Below are positions 48,069 through 57,762 of a stretch of 64,000 bases of DNA, one piece after another. The DNA lies in contig NZ_SNWE01000003.1 in assembly GCF_004362395.1 (NCBI RefSeq), forward strand, positions 124,001 through 188,000. The letters are read 5' to 3'. This DNA comes from Salegentibacter sp. 24. GTDB lineage: Bacteria; Bacteroidota; Bacteroidia; Flavobacteriales; Flavobacteriaceae. The notes under the pieces are model-generated. The model saw only the letters and a list, made by a program, of their open reading frames with translations, was not told where the DNA came from and did not search any database. Made by a program: the position numbers and the translations under genes. How positions within the stretch are numbered: position 1 is the first letter of the stretch; the number at the start of each line of letters is the position of its first letter.

Positions 48069-49274
48069 TCAAAAATTATTCTTTACCCATTGAAGTTCCC
48101 TTACAATAGAATCTACTATTTCCAACTGAATATCATCAGGTAAAACATCCCAGGTATATGTTTCTACTTCCAGATGATCGGTAAGCTGTTCCTCTTTTAA
48201 GTATTCCAGTACCTGAACAATATCCTCCTGGGTAGACTCCAGCTTTCCATATGAATTTAGGAAAACTGGCACGTGAAAATGAGTTCGCCACTCCTTTGCT
48301 CTTGGATTGTTCAGTTGTTCCAAGGCCTGAGGTAAATCAGGATAATGTGTCAGAGCATTCTTGAAATCACGTTCTACAACCTGGTGAAGGTAAGTTGATT
48401 CAACAAATGGTGTTAGGGCGTCCAGAACCCATTTCCGCGCTTCTATTTCTTCGGGCAATTGCACTTTTAAGGAAGCGCTTAGTTGGATTTTCCCAACCTT
48501 GATACCCTGCTTTTTTAGTTTTTGAAATACTTCCTTCGGTTTTTCATATACAATGGCAAAATGACAAACATCATAACATAATCGAATATGATTTTTCAGA
48601 CAGTTATTTGCCTGATCAGGTGATAAATTTAGTCGTTGTTTTAAATAGTCAGTACTCAGGGGAATGAGCCACTCATTATACCAGTTAATCACCTCTTCTG
48701 TATTTTCCAGCAGTCCATCTGGTTCAGGTTCAATATCAAGGTGCAGGGTTTGACCGCTTTTTTGGTACCTGTGATACAAGTTTTCTGCAATTTTCACAAT
48801 CTGCAGCGTAGCATTTTTTAAAACTTCATCCTTATTCTTCTCAGAAGCAGGCCAATATTTGTATGAAAGCGGGGAGGTGGAAATTCCTCCTGTAATTCCC
48901 TTAGGTAGTAATGCTGCTAATATCTCAAATAATCGAATGGTATAATTAAAACGTTTGTTGGTTGTCCAATCAGGCTGATGTACTTGATCCTTAACTACCT
49001 GATGATGAAAATCTCCAAAGGGAAAACCATTTAAGGTGAATACATAACAATTGTTTTTCTCCAACCAGCTTTTAAAATCTGACAGATTTTCCTCCTTCAA
49101 AAGAGACCTACTCGCCCTATCGGAAAGACGTAGACCAATACCAAAAGGAGCATCCGAAGACACTTCTTTTTTTATAGAAGGTATATATTTTTTTAGATTC
49201 TCAAAGTGATCCCCCCAGGTTTCCCCTGGATGAATATTCGTGCAATAAGTAAGATGGTACCCGCTTTGCAACAT
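48069..49274 (-). CDS. eboE: EboE: xylose-isomerase-like TIM-barrel protein
   Basis: This 401-residue cytoplasmic protein opens with SGYHLTYCTNIHPGETW, a hallmark of EboE-type metabolite traffic proteins. TLHLDIEPEPDG, LCYDVCHFAIVYE and KIQLSASLKV are typical of the sugar-phosphate isomerase/endonuclease IV-like barrel. Metal ligands Glu, Asp and His are present in these stretches. It is 3 bp from EboD and 4 bp from EboF. A biochemical activity has not been assigned to the family to my knowledge. The barrel suggests isomerisation or epimerisation of a small polar molecule. Confidence 0.93.
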   Translation of the reverse strand: MLQSGYHLTYCTNIHPGETWGDHFENLKKYIPSIKKEVSSDAPFGIGLRLSDRASRSLLKEENLSDFKSWLEKNNCYVFTLNGFPFGDFHHQVVKDQVHQPDWTTNKRFNYTIRLFEILAALLPKGITGGISTSPLSYKYWPASEKNKDEVLKNATLQIVKIAENLYHRYQKSGQTLHLDIEPEPDGLLENTEEVINWYNEWLIPLSTDYLKQRLNLSPDQANNCLKNHIRLCYDVCHFAIVYEKPKEVFQKLKKQGIKVGKIQLSASLKVQLPEEIEARKWVLDALTPFVESTYLHQVVERDFKNALTHYPDLPQALEQLNNPRAKEWRTHFHVPVFLNSYGKLESTQEDIVQVLEYLKEEQLTDHLEVETYTWDVLPDDIQLEIVDSIVRELQWVKNNF

Positions 49275-49277
49275 ACA

Positions 49278-50435
49278 TCATGTATTTAATTCGAATTTTC
49301 CTTCTTCAAAGTCCCTAAGGTGCTCTGCAGCTAATAATATAAGATCTGTATCCATTTGATGAACCTCAACCCCTTTTCCAATATCGGATAACAACATAAT
49401 GGTTAGCTCCCCTCCTAAATGCTCACGAAATTCTTCCAATCCGTCACTAAGAAGATGCTTCTGTGAAAGTTCTGGAATATGAACTACAAAACCTAATTGC
49501 TGAAATAAAGATATAATGCGGTGCAGAGCGCTATAGGAAATCATTTTTTTAAGATAGGAGTAAGTAGCATCTAGAGCAATTCCAATGGCAACTGCTTCCC
49601 CGTGACGCAGCCTGTAATCGGTAAGCTGCTCTAGTTTGTGTGCTGCCCAGTGTCCAAAATCAAGTGGTCGGGAGGAACCCATTTCAAAGGGATCCCCCCC
49701 GGAAATATGATCCATGTGCATCTTGGCGCAGCGATAGATCAATTCCTCCATTGGTGGTATTTCTCTTTCTCTTAGTCCCTCTACACTAGCCTCCATCCAT
49801 TGAAAAAAAGAAGCGTCTTTTATCAGTGCTACTTTTACAGCTTCTGAAATACCACTTCGCCAATCCCGGTCCTCCAGGGTTGGTAAAAAGGTATTGTCGT
49901 TAATAACTGCAAAGGGCGGAGCAAAAGTGCCTAAAAAATTTTTTTTCCCATAGACATTAATACTGTTTTTTACACCTATCCCGGAATCGTTCTGAGCTAA
50001 AACAGTAGTAGGAATACGGATATGCCTAATCCCCCTATGGGCGATTGCCGAGGCAAAACCAGCCATATCAAGAACTGCTCCTCCTCCGATAGCCACTATG
50101 AATGAATGCCGATCAATTCCATTTGCGTTACAAGCCTCTAAAATTTGGTCTACATACTTTTTAGTGTTTTTTACCTCCTCCCCTCCTGGAACCACCAAAG
50201 GATCAGCGCATAATACTAAACAAGCCTTATGAGCCTGTGCATAAGCCCTAATTTCATTAAGAAGGTCAGGATGCTTGGCAACCACTCCATTGTCTACCAC
50301 AAAATACACTTTGGATTGTTGATGCTGACCTATTACTTCTGCAAATAAGGGATTCTCCTTCTTGAAAACATTTTCAGAAAAATGGACAGTATATTTAAAT
50401 GGAACAGAAAATGTCTGTTGGATTGATCTTTTCAT
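49278..50435 (-). CDS. eboD: EboD: 3-dehydroquinate-synthase-like sugar cyclase
   Basis: This 385-residue protein is of the dehydroquinate synthase superfamily. NAD-binding is marked by FIVAIGGGAVLDMAGFASA. Metal and substrate residues are in PTTVLAQNDSGIGVKNSIN and RPLDFGHWAAHKLEQLTDYRLRHGEAVAIG. The usual aroB step needs DAHP, but EboD proteins form their own branch next to 2-epi-valiolone and 2-deoxy-scyllo-inosose synthases. It may therefore cyclise a sugar phosphate. It starts 29 bp after EboC and overlaps nothing. A conventional aroB role is unlikely given the cluster. Confidence 0.93.
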   Translation of the reverse strand: MKRSIQQTFSVPFKYTVHFSENVFKKENPLFAEVIGQHQQSKVYFVVDNGVVAKHPDLLNEIRAYAQAHKACLVLCADPLVVPGGEEVKNTKKYVDQILEACNANGIDRHSFIVAIGGGAVLDMAGFASAIAHRGIRHIRIPTTVLAQNDSGIGVKNSINVYGKKNFLGTFAPPFAVINDNTFLPTLEDRDWRSGISEAVKVALIKDASFFQWMEASVEGLREREIPPMEELIYRCAKMHMDHISGGDPFEMGSSRPLDFGHWAAHKLEQLTDYRLRHGEAVAIGIALDATYSYLKKMISYSALHRIISLFQQLGFVVHIPELSQKHLLSDGLEEFREHLGGELTIMLLSDIGKGVEVHQMDTDLILLAAEHLRDFEEGKFELNT

Positions 50436-50464
50436 TTTAAAATTTTAATAATGATCACCCGTAT

Positions 50465-51370
50465 TTAGGTGACAGAAAATTTTTTTGCAATTCCCACCGA
50501 TACTGGCAGCAAAAGGAGTACTAGAATTCCAAAAATCCAACCGGCGAACGCGGCTGAAAGAGCCGCATTGAGAACCACAAGAGAAAGTATTCCGGCTTTA
50601 ACGGCCTTCTTTATCAATTGAGGCTCCTGTAGCTTTAAAGCACTAATTACGGGAGGAAAGATTAGAAAAGAGAATAAAAGTACAAATGGAATTCCATGCC
50701 ACCAATCTATATTGGAAAATATAGAAAGAAATACTAAGGCGAAAATTATTATACTATACATCACAATTCCACCAATTATAACTTTTTTGTTACCTCCAAA
50801 AACCTCTCCCCTGCTGATCATAGTAATGGCCGCAATATAAATAATAGGAATGATAGCTACGAACCAGAAATCCTGAAGGGCCTCCGGCAGGACGCTTATG
50901 CCTAGTAATAAATTTCCACCTCTACATAATCCCATATTAAGCGGCCCAAAAATCAATTGGTGTTTTCCCCAGGCATCATATAAAACAGCTAAAGTGGCGA
51001 CAATAACAGCAATAATTCCACTAATAAGTGAAACCTGCCACGCAGCCGCAATACCAGTAATCAATAAGGTTCCGGCTAGCAAACTAGCACTTGCAATACT
51101 GGCTTTACCACTTGGAATAGGTCTTTCAGGACGTTCTCTTCGATCTAATTCTGCATCGAAAACATCATTAAAAACAATTCCTCCGCCGTACAGACCGATA
51201 GTTGATAGGATAAGCCATAATAAAGAATCAAAAAGTGTACTATCAATAAAATCTGCTGAAAATAAATGCAAAGCCGCACCCGAGATCGCGAAACCAGCTA
51301 ATATATCGGCAATTGCAGTTATTATATTGGCAGGACGCATCAATCGTAGATGAGCAAGGATGGTTTTCAT
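50465..51370 (-). CDS. eboC: EboC: UbiA-family prenyltransferase-like membrane protein
   Basis: This 301-residue protein has eight to nine predicted membrane helices. The first Asp-rich motif is NDVFDAELDRRERPERPIP (near residue 70), typical of UbiA enzymes. The second is replaced by LYDAWGKHQ. The family transfers prenyl groups to aromatic or polar acceptors in the membrane. In the cyanobacterial ebo cluster EboC is thought to act with the others in moving a precursor across the inner membrane. It is 20 bp downstream of EboB. Confidence 0.93.
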   Translation of the reverse strand: MKTILAHLRLMRPANIITAIADILAGFAISGAALHLFSADFIDSTLFDSLLWLILSTIGLYGGGIVFNDVFDAELDRRERPERPIPSGKASIASASLLAGTLLITGIAAAWQVSLISGIIAVIVATLAVLYDAWGKHQLIFGPLNMGLCRGGNLLLGISVLPEALQDFWFVAIIPIIYIAAITMISRGEVFGGNKKVIIGGIVMYSIIIFALVFLSIFSNIDWWHGIPFVLLFSFLIFPPVISALKLQEPQLIKKAVKAGILSLVVLNAALSAAFAGWIFGILVLLLLPVSVGIAKKFSVT

Positions 51371-51390
51371 TAAATACTTTTATACAATTT

Positions 51391-52302
51391 CTAATTCTCC
51401 ACAATATCCGAAGAAGCACTTCCTTCAACTCTTGGAGACTGTCCTCCCCTTAACACCGTATTGCCAGCAAGTTTGCTGCGCTGGTCAATGGGCTGAGCCT
51501 CCAGCCAATCCTTTTCTTTCATCTGGCCACTCTGTCCATATGCCGATAAGGCATTTTGATAACAGGCAAGATGAATATGTTCATCTTTTATCCCCTTCTC
51601 TTTCATTAATCTAGCCGTCTTAGGCACTGCCAAAGGGTCACTTATTCCCCAATCAGCTGCACTATCCACAATAATTCTTTCAGCTCCATACTGGCGAATA
51701 ATCTCTACCATTCTTTCACTTCCCATTTTAGTATGTGGGTAAATAGTGAATGCTGCCCAATAACCTCTATCCAAGACTTCCTTTACAGTTTCCTCATTGT
51801 TATGGTCTACTACGACCATTGATGGATCCAATCCGTGTTCTTCAGAGACATCCATACTTTTAATAGTTCCTCTTTTTTTATCACGATGAGGGGTGTGGAT
51901 CATCACGGGAAGATTGACCTCTTTAGCCAGGTCCAGTTGTAAACGGTAATATTTATCTTCTGCTTTTGTCTGGTCATCATATCCGATCTCTCCTACGGCT
52001 ACCACACCTTCTTTGCCTACATATAAAGGCAAAAGCTCCATGACCTCTTCAGCTAAGGCCTCATTATTGGCTTCCTTGGAATTTAAACCAATAGTACAAT
52101 AATGCTTTATACCAAATTGACTTGCCCTAAAGCGTTCCCAACCTACAAGACTGTTGAAATAATCCTGAAAACTTCCAACCTTGGTTCGAGGTTGGCCAAG
52201 CCAAAAGGCAGGTTCAATGATAGCCACTATACCAGCCTTCTGCATTGCTTCATAATCGTCTGTTGTACGTGAACTTACGTGTATATGAGGATCTATAAAC
52301 AT
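51391..52302 (-). CDS. eboB: EboB: TatD-like metal-dependent hydrolase
   Basis: This 303-residue cytoplasmic protein starts with the HxH motif in MFIDPHIHVSSRTTDDY. Other metal ligands of the amidohydrolase barrel are seen as VAVGEIGYDD, PVMIHTPHRDKK, VVVDHNNEE and IIVDSAADWG. It is typical EboB in length and in these motifs. It hydrolyses an unknown ester, amide or phosphoester in the ebo pathway. It follows EboA by 9 bp. Confidence 0.92.
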   Translation of the reverse strand: MFIDPHIHVSSRTTDDYEAMQKAGIVAIIEPAFWLGQPRTKVGSFQDYFNSLVGWERFRASQFGIKHYCTIGLNSKEANNEALAEEVMELLPLYVGKEGVVAVGEIGYDDQTKAEDKYYRLQLDLAKEVNLPVMIHTPHRDKKRGTIKSMDVSEEHGLDPSMVVVDHNNEETVKEVLDRGYWAAFTIYPHTKMGSERMVEIIRQYGAERIIVDSAADWGISDPLAVPKTARLMKEKGIKDEHIHLACYQNALSAYGQSGQMKEKDWLEAQPIDQRSKLAGNTVLRGGQSPRVEGSASSDIVEN

Positions 52303-52311
52303 ATAATTATT

Positions 52312-53214
52312 TTATGATTTAATTTTATTTTCCTGCTGCTGACCTATCATTGTCCAGGTTATACGGCCTGCATCAATGTCCTTTCTAATTTCAGGATATT
52401 GAGCCAGTAACTTATCAGCTTTTTTGTTATTACTTGACGCACAAGCCAGCAGAGCTGCTTTCTTTTCCAGTGAGGCACCTGTGTTTACGGTTTTTTCTAT
52501 ATCACTAAAACTATTGTCGTCCATAAATGGTGCAACAAAACGCCATAATTCCGGGGAAACCCAGCGATGGGCAGCCCATCGTTCATGGGCAAAATCTATT
52601 AACATCCTGGACAGATCTGAATTGGCACGCTCATCAGCATTATAAATTCTATACAAAGGTCGTTGCATAAATACCGCTTTTAACACCATCTGATTCCAGG
52701 CAGCCTGTGGAAGAAATTCCGTAGGAAAAGGATTATTTAGTGCAATAGCATCAAAAACAGTGGTAATATTAGTACGTATTCCTTCTATTGCCAGCTTAAC
52801 CAGAAAATTAGGATAAGGAAGTATCGGGAGCGTACCATAAAGGCTTACCTGTTCTTCCATGGTAGCCGTTTCAAAAAGTTTGATTAAACCATTTTCGTAG
52901 GCTTCCCTTTTATGGTTGGCCAGTATAAGTAAGAAATAAGAGCGAACCCAATGCAGCTGATCCCAGTTTTCTGGATAAAATCCACTACGGAGGTTATTAG
53001 CCTGTTTCAATTCCTGCCCACTTAGAAGCAGCGGTTTTTTCCTAATCGATCGTGATGCGGTGGAAAAAGCAATGTAAAATGAACTTAAATTCAAATTACC
53101 TTCGATCTTTTCTTTTTTCTGACTAATCCATTTCAGCTCATCTTCTTCAAGATGATTAGTGATTACCGAATCAAAAAAAATAATCATTTGCAAATTATCT
53201 ACCTGATAGGTCAT
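52312..53214 (-). CDS. eboA: EboA-domain protein, first gene of the ebo operon
   Basis: This 300-residue protein without signal peptide or membrane segment is recognised as EboA from its place and length. Other support is the helical segments HWVRSYFLLILANHKREAY, ERWAAHRWVSPELWRFVAPF and EKKAALLACASSNNKKA. The middle HRWVSPELWR stretch is strongly family-like. The molecular role of EboA is unknown. It is the transcriptional head of A-B-C-D-E-F. An ATG at 53187 (MIIFFDS) could be an alternative start. No operator is evident in the 136 bp between it and the TMEM220 gene. Confidence 0.88.
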   Translation of the reverse strand: MTYQVDNLQMIIFFDSVITNHLEEDELKWISQKKEKIEGNLNLSSFYIAFSTASRSIRKKPLLLSGQELKQANNLRSGFYPENWDQLHWVRSYFLLILANHKREAYENGLIKLFETATMEEQVSLYGTLPILPYPNFLVKLAIEGIRTNITTVFDAIALNNPFPTEFLPQAAWNQMVLKAVFMQRPLYRIYNADERANSDLSRMLIDFAHERWAAHRWVSPELWRFVAPFMDDNSFSDIEKTVNTGASLEKKAALLACASSNNKKADKLLAQYPEIRKDIDAGRITWTMIGQQQENKIKS

Positions 53215-53350
53215 CTGAACTTGATTTTTTCAAACTTACTTATAATTACCTTAATCAGAAAAAACATTCATAAATTCCCGGCGACTGCCAGAGATTAAAA
53301 TGTTCCCTCTTTGGCTACCCGGTCACTACTTAATTTTTTCTCCTATTCTC

Positions 53351-53758
53351 CTAATTTTGCCCTGCAAAAGGTTTAACATCATCTTTCCTGGATCGCTTTT
53401 TTCGAAAACCCGTAAGGGCAGCAAGGGTCATAATAACGGAAATTATCAGCAGACCAAATGATTCCCGTGCCTTTTCCATATCAAGGGTTTTCATGGAAAG
53501 ATCCTTTTGTTGCCATTCCTGCAACACCCATTCACTTACAGAAGAAGGGAAGAAGTATACTCCTAATACAAAGCTAACTAATGCGACCAGGGCCGTAAGC
53601 CACGTAAAATATTTTCTCATAGCTGTCAATACGCACAAGATGGCGGCAATGGCGTAAGCAGCCACCCAAATTACTGCATCTGGATCATTGCCCTGCCAAT
53701 ATGCAAAAAGGATAAACAGCAGGCTCCAAATACTGAAAAAGAATTGCGATAGGCGCAT
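53351..53758 (-). CDS. TMEM220-family membrane protein (copy 1)
   Basis: This 135-residue protein has four predicted helices (about 6-22, 27-45, 50-70, 100-118). The family signature in the N-terminal half is FILFAYWQGNDPDAVIWVAAYA. EKARESFGLLIISV near residue 97 is the typical C-terminal motif. The function of bacterial TMEM220 proteins is unknown. It follows the cytochrome c propeller gene by 89 bp and precedes eboA by 136 bp, so it may be co-transcribed with either. Confidence 0.85.
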   Translation of the reverse strand: MRLSQFFFSIWSLLFILFAYWQGNDPDAVIWVAAYAIAAILCVLTAMRKYFTWLTALVALVSFVLGVYFFPSSVSEWVLQEWQQKDLSMKTLDMEKARESFGLLIISVIMTLAALTGFRKKRSRKDDVKPFAGQN

Positions 53759-53847
53759 TGTATTAACTTTAGGGATACTTTTTCAAGTAATTATTGAAAA
53801 TTATTTCTTTACCTTAATCTGCCTTTCTTAAAAGTTAACCCAAAAAA

Positions 53848-55818
53848 CTAGTCGGCTTCATTATTTAATGAATTTATGTATGCAGCTATTTTTAAACCAT
53901 CTTCTTTAGATACTTGAGGCATAGGAGGCATGGCAACGGGATAATCAGGCCAGTTTGCTGGCTGTGGATTATGAATAAGCTCTAAGATTTTTTCATTGCT
54001 GTAATTCCTCTTTGCAACCTCCCGGTATGCTGGTCCTACTTGTTTTTTATCTACTGCGTGACATGCAAAACAATTATTTTTTTGAAGTAAAGCCTGAACA
54101 GTCTCGTAATCCGGCACCTCTTGCTCCTGGGAAGCTACAGTGGGCTTATTAGACTTAGAACTTTCTTTTTCGTTACTAGCAGAAGGTTCTTTTTTAACTG
54201 CCGGTGAACTGGAAACGCTATAATCTGCGGGATCTAATTGTTCTCCCTTGGGTATTGCATTTAGCGTATAATAAGCAGTTGGATGTACCAGTGAATGTGA
54301 TCTTTCATCAGCTCTCACCCCGAAAAGAGATAGTTGGTGAACAAAACTTTTTCGTAAACTATCCACAGCTATTCTTACTTTCATGCCATCTTCGGAGACT
54401 TTTACCCCTTTAATTTCATGACTTTTAAGTTTAACCGGCGGACTTCCATACACTGGAAAATACTTGTATATAAAACTATCCACGGAATAAGAGGAAAGAT
54501 CTGTAGCAGATTTCCGGTCTACAGGTTTAGTAAACTCAATTTCAAAACCATCAGGCATAGCTCGAACAGCCTTCATTTCAAAGGGCACTCGCTTATTCCA
54601 CACCAGGCGTTGTAAACCCTGATTGGCTTCTCCCGCTGAACCCCAGCCTCGATTGGTTTCACCTACGAAAAGTGAACCATCTTTAGCCCAAGCCAGTCGC
54701 AGTACTCCTGATTGAAATCCACTTCTAAAACCTAAGGCTGCTCCCTGGTGTACTCCGTTTACTTCTTCCATGAACACTCTCATAATCATGCTCATTCCCT
54801 GATCACCCACTAATAATTGTCCTTCAAAAGGGCCAAAACTACCTTCAGGTATTTTTACGATCTCGGAATTAGAAATTCCAAGAATTCCATGGGGCAACCA
54901 GACTGCAGGAGTCTGCAATTGAGGAAAATCATCCTTTAATTCATATAAACTAACAAAATCCTCATTCTGATCATTTTCCGGTTTTATATACCTTCCATTT
55001 TCATCCTTGTTAAACTTGGGATCAACCTTGGCATAAATTTGTTCTGTAGTGATATCAACAGGAGAAGATGGTTTGTCTGACCAACGCAGACCAGCCGGAT
55101 GCCCGGTAAAAGAGCCTTTATTTACCTTCCATATTCCTCCTGAACCCATCCAGTCTCCCTGGTTTTCAGCGTAGAAAAACTCCCCGTCAATCATTCCCAG
55201 TCCTGCCGGAGATCGCATTCCTGTGGCCCATGGCTCCATTGTACCATCTTCCGAGATCTTCATAGTCCAACCCCGCCATGGAACCCTGCTCTCACCTCGC
55301 CACCATTGTTCACTTCCAAATGCTACATTTCCAGTCACAAAAAACGAGCCGTCAGGTGCTATTTTAGGACCAAAACTATATTCATGATAGTGTCCTGATA
55401 GAGGCCAGGAATATACTGTCTTATATAAATCTGCCTTTCCATCCTGATCGGTATCCTCCAGCTTTGTCAATTCTCCCCTTTGTGCTGCATAAAAAGCTCC
55501 ATCCTTGTAAGCCAGGCCTAAGGGTTCATGTAAACCGGAAGCAAAATGTCGAAAGAAAGGATTAGAACTAGTTGGATTTTCTATTACGTAAACTTCTCCT
55601 CTTCTTGTGGCTACCCCTAAATTTCCATTGGGCAGCACACACAATCCCCCTACTTCAAGTAATATTCCCTCAGGGGTTCGGATATTCCGGATATTAAAAA
55701 AATCTTCCTCCATTGGGGATTCCTGTGCATTGAGTGTTGTACAAAAACCTGTGCACAGAACAGCAAAAACATGAAGATATAATTTTTGTAAAAATAGATT
55801 GCTCTTGTTTGGTATCAT
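53848..55818 (-). CDS. Secreted beta-propeller protein with C-terminal cytochrome c domain
   Basis: This 656-residue protein has a signal peptide ending TLNAQ. Residues about 40-430 form a sorbosone/PQQ-dehydrogenase-like propeller (GGLCVLPNGNLGVATRRGEVYV, GHYHEYSFGPKIAPDGSFFVTG, WATGMRSPAGLGM). A Ser/Lys-rich linker leads to a cytochrome c domain (about 570-656). It has CFACH as the haem site and a Met ligand in PVAMPPMPQVS. It likely passes electrons in the periplasm, oxidising a sugar-like or alcohol substrate. It stands 19 bp after the DUF1080 gene, so both are one unit. The cofactor (PQQ or none) is not determined. Confidence 0.88.
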   Translation of the reverse strand: MIPNKSNLFLQKLYLHVFAVLCTGFCTTLNAQESPMEEDFFNIRNIRTPEGILLEVGGLCVLPNGNLGVATRRGEVYVIENPTSSNPFFRHFASGLHEPLGLAYKDGAFYAAQRGELTKLEDTDQDGKADLYKTVYSWPLSGHYHEYSFGPKIAPDGSFFVTGNVAFGSEQWWRGESRVPWRGWTMKISEDGTMEPWATGMRSPAGLGMIDGEFFYAENQGDWMGSGGIWKVNKGSFTGHPAGLRWSDKPSSPVDITTEQIYAKVDPKFNKDENGRYIKPENDQNEDFVSLYELKDDFPQLQTPAVWLPHGILGISNSEIVKIPEGSFGPFEGQLLVGDQGMSMIMRVFMEEVNGVHQGAALGFRSGFQSGVLRLAWAKDGSLFVGETNRGWGSAGEANQGLQRLVWNKRVPFEMKAVRAMPDGFEIEFTKPVDRKSATDLSSYSVDSFIYKYFPVYGSPPVKLKSHEIKGVKVSEDGMKVRIAVDSLRKSFVHQLSLFGVRADERSHSLVHPTAYYTLNAIPKGEQLDPADYSVSSSPAVKKEPSASNEKESSKSNKPTVASQEQEVPDYETVQALLQKNNCFACHAVDKKQVGPAYREVAKRNYSNEKILELIHNPQPANWPDYPVAMPPMPQVSKEDGLKIAAYINSLNNEAD

Positions 55819-55837
55819 TTTAAGCTATATTATAATA

Positions 55838-57691
55838 TTAATAAAGAAGAGTATAAGTAATATTGGAATTCAAAGGTATCAGCAGCTCCTGTCCTTTGTC
55901 ACTAGAGCGAACCACAGGTTTTTCTCTTCCAGTATCATCCAATCTGATATAATATTCTTTATCTCCGATTAGAAACAACTCATCAGAAAGCTTTTCAATT
56001 TTATCTGCATTGGCAAGTCTAACGTGCAGGTTATTCACAGGAGTATCCACCGAAATTTTTCTTTGGATTCCCTGTCCCTCGTTAATGACCTTTAACTCAT
56101 CCTTTATATCCGCACCATAAATACTATAATGAAAGGAAGGTATATCTTTTTGATCAAGTTTGTATCCAAGTGCTCTGTAATTCCTTCCAGTTGTATCGGC
56201 CGCCCATTTCTGCTCCTTAGAAGAAAGTTTTCCCACAGAAATTCCTAAATCACCTAAAGGCAAAACACTCCCTAAGGGAACAGATGTTCCATTTCCACGG
56301 CTGTACCACATAGGGGTGGCATCTAAAAACTTCCCTCTCCAGATTTGTGCTAATGTACCACTGTTTAAGTCATAGGTATAATGCAGCTGCAGGGGATGCC
56401 CTACCGAAACAGCATGAGTTAGAAGCTTGCCTTGAGATTCTTCCCCTCCGGGTATATTCATAAAACTGCGCAAAACTTTAGAATCTTCTGCCTCGACTAA
56501 AATAGGATCAACGGGCTTATCAAAATCTCCGCTTTGATCACTAATTAGGTATTCTCGTAGCCCTTCACCGGAAATCTTAAGTCCCAGACCAGGATCTACC
56601 CAATCTTGAAATTTAGAGTATATCACTTCAAAAGGAAGCTCTCCCGCTGGAAGATTTATCGTAGTTTTTCCTCCTCCACTTCTAAAGGAAAGCAATTCTT
56701 TTTCATTCACTCTGATCAGTCCAGTTCCCCCGGGGGTTTCCAGGTCAAAAGTATATTCTCCTGCTTGCGGAACATTGAGCTCTCCTGTATAGCGAACTAA
56801 AAACTGGTCAGCGCCCGTATTTAAATCTGAGGTAAGCATGGCTGATTTCCCCTCCGCTTCAGGAGGAAGATTTTCATAATCAGGTTCTTTATCATACCTC
56901 CCTTTATAGATTTTATAATTAAGATTCGTCAGTTCAGGACGAGGTTTCTCAAACCTGGTTATTTTCATATTTCGAAACGCAACAGCTCCATGGTCTCCCT
57001 GGATACGAATCGGACCGACGGGTTTTTCGCCTGCAACTGAACTACCACGCGTGGGGCCTAAGAGTTCCAAATCTTCATGGATTGTCACTCCGTTCAATTT
57101 TACATAGATGAATTTGGCATTTTCAATTTTCTCCCCCTGAGCGTTAAATTTTGGAGCCTTAAAGGACACCTCCAGATGCTGCCATAAGCCAGGAGCCTTG
57201 CTCACATTCTGGCGCGGTGAATATCCCTGGTAACCTTTTTCCCCTTCAGGTTTTTGATCATCCCAACGTTGATAAACCCCTCCGTTTTCTCCAGAAGTAA
57301 TAGCATTTACTCCCCAACTATCCTTTAACTGAAGTTCATACTGACCTTGAAAATAAATTCCAGAATTTGAGCCTTTTGCCATTAGATAATCGAGCTCTAA
57401 ATCGATATTTCCGTACTCATCCTCAGTGTAAAGATCCTGTCCATTATTTCTATCTGGATCATTTACAAGAATGCCGGTTCCCCTTACAACTTTAAGTTCA
57501 TTTGATTCATCTAAATCAGTAAAGACATTACCTGCAGTGCGCCAGCTGTCACCTGGATTTTTAAAAGATGAAAGATCATTGAAATCAAATTCCTGTTGCT
57601 GGCCAAAGGAAGTTTGTACAAAGAGAACAAGCGTCAGTAGAAGGATAATTCTTTCACTTCTAAAATGGTGATGAAAATACTTAAAATTCAT
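55838..57691 (-). CDS. DUF1080 (3-keto-disaccharide hydrolase-like) and PA14-like secreted protein
   Basis: This 617-residue protein has a signal peptide ending SFGQQ. Residues 33-250 are a DUF1080 concanavalin-like sandwich (EFDFNDLSSFKNPGDSWRTA, SNSGIYFQGQYELQLKDSWG, PIRIQGDHGAVAFRNMKI). A PA14-like module (about 285-385, ADQFLVRYTGELNVPQAGEY, DWVDPGLGLKISG) and a C-terminal domain without family match follow. Some DUF1080 proteins hydrolyse 3-keto-glycosides, products of C3 oxidation of sugars. The gene is headed by a LacI-type operator and followed by the cytochrome propeller, which suggests a periplasmic oxidative sugar module. Confidence 0.88.
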   Translation of the reverse strand: MNFKYFHHHFRSERIILLLTLVLFVQTSFGQQQEFDFNDLSSFKNPGDSWRTAGNVFTDLDESNELKVVRGTGILVNDPDRNNGQDLYTEDEYGNIDLELDYLMAKGSNSGIYFQGQYELQLKDSWGVNAITSGENGGVYQRWDDQKPEGEKGYQGYSPRQNVSKAPGLWQHLEVSFKAPKFNAQGEKIENAKFIYVKLNGVTIHEDLELLGPTRGSSVAGEKPVGPIRIQGDHGAVAFRNMKITRFEKPRPELTNLNYKIYKGRYDKEPDYENLPPEAEGKSAMLTSDLNTGADQFLVRYTGELNVPQAGEYTFDLETPGGTGLIRVNEKELLSFRSGGGKTTINLPAGELPFEVIYSKFQDWVDPGLGLKISGEGLREYLISDQSGDFDKPVDPILVEAEDSKVLRSFMNIPGGEESQGKLLTHAVSVGHPLQLHYTYDLNSGTLAQIWRGKFLDATPMWYSRGNGTSVPLGSVLPLGDLGISVGKLSSKEQKWAADTTGRNYRALGYKLDQKDIPSFHYSIYGADIKDELKVINEGQGIQRKISVDTPVNNLHVRLANADKIEKLSDELFLIGDKEYYIRLDDTGREKPVVRSSDKGQELLIPLNSNITYTLLY

Positions 57692-57762
57692 TTTTTTGTT
57701 TTAATTAATCAATAGAATTTTCTGTGTTCTAAAAGGATGTGATTTATTCCATTAAAACACAA

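Noticed and set aside
49278-50435. Calling the dehydroquinate-synthase-like gene aroB
   Set aside because: It sits inside a complete ebo cluster and its family branch is EboD. No other shikimate gene is near.
50898-51353. Plus-strand ORF of 151 codons
   Set aside because: It is antisense to eboC. Its Ile/Pro/Ala-rich composition mirrors the membrane helices on the other strand.
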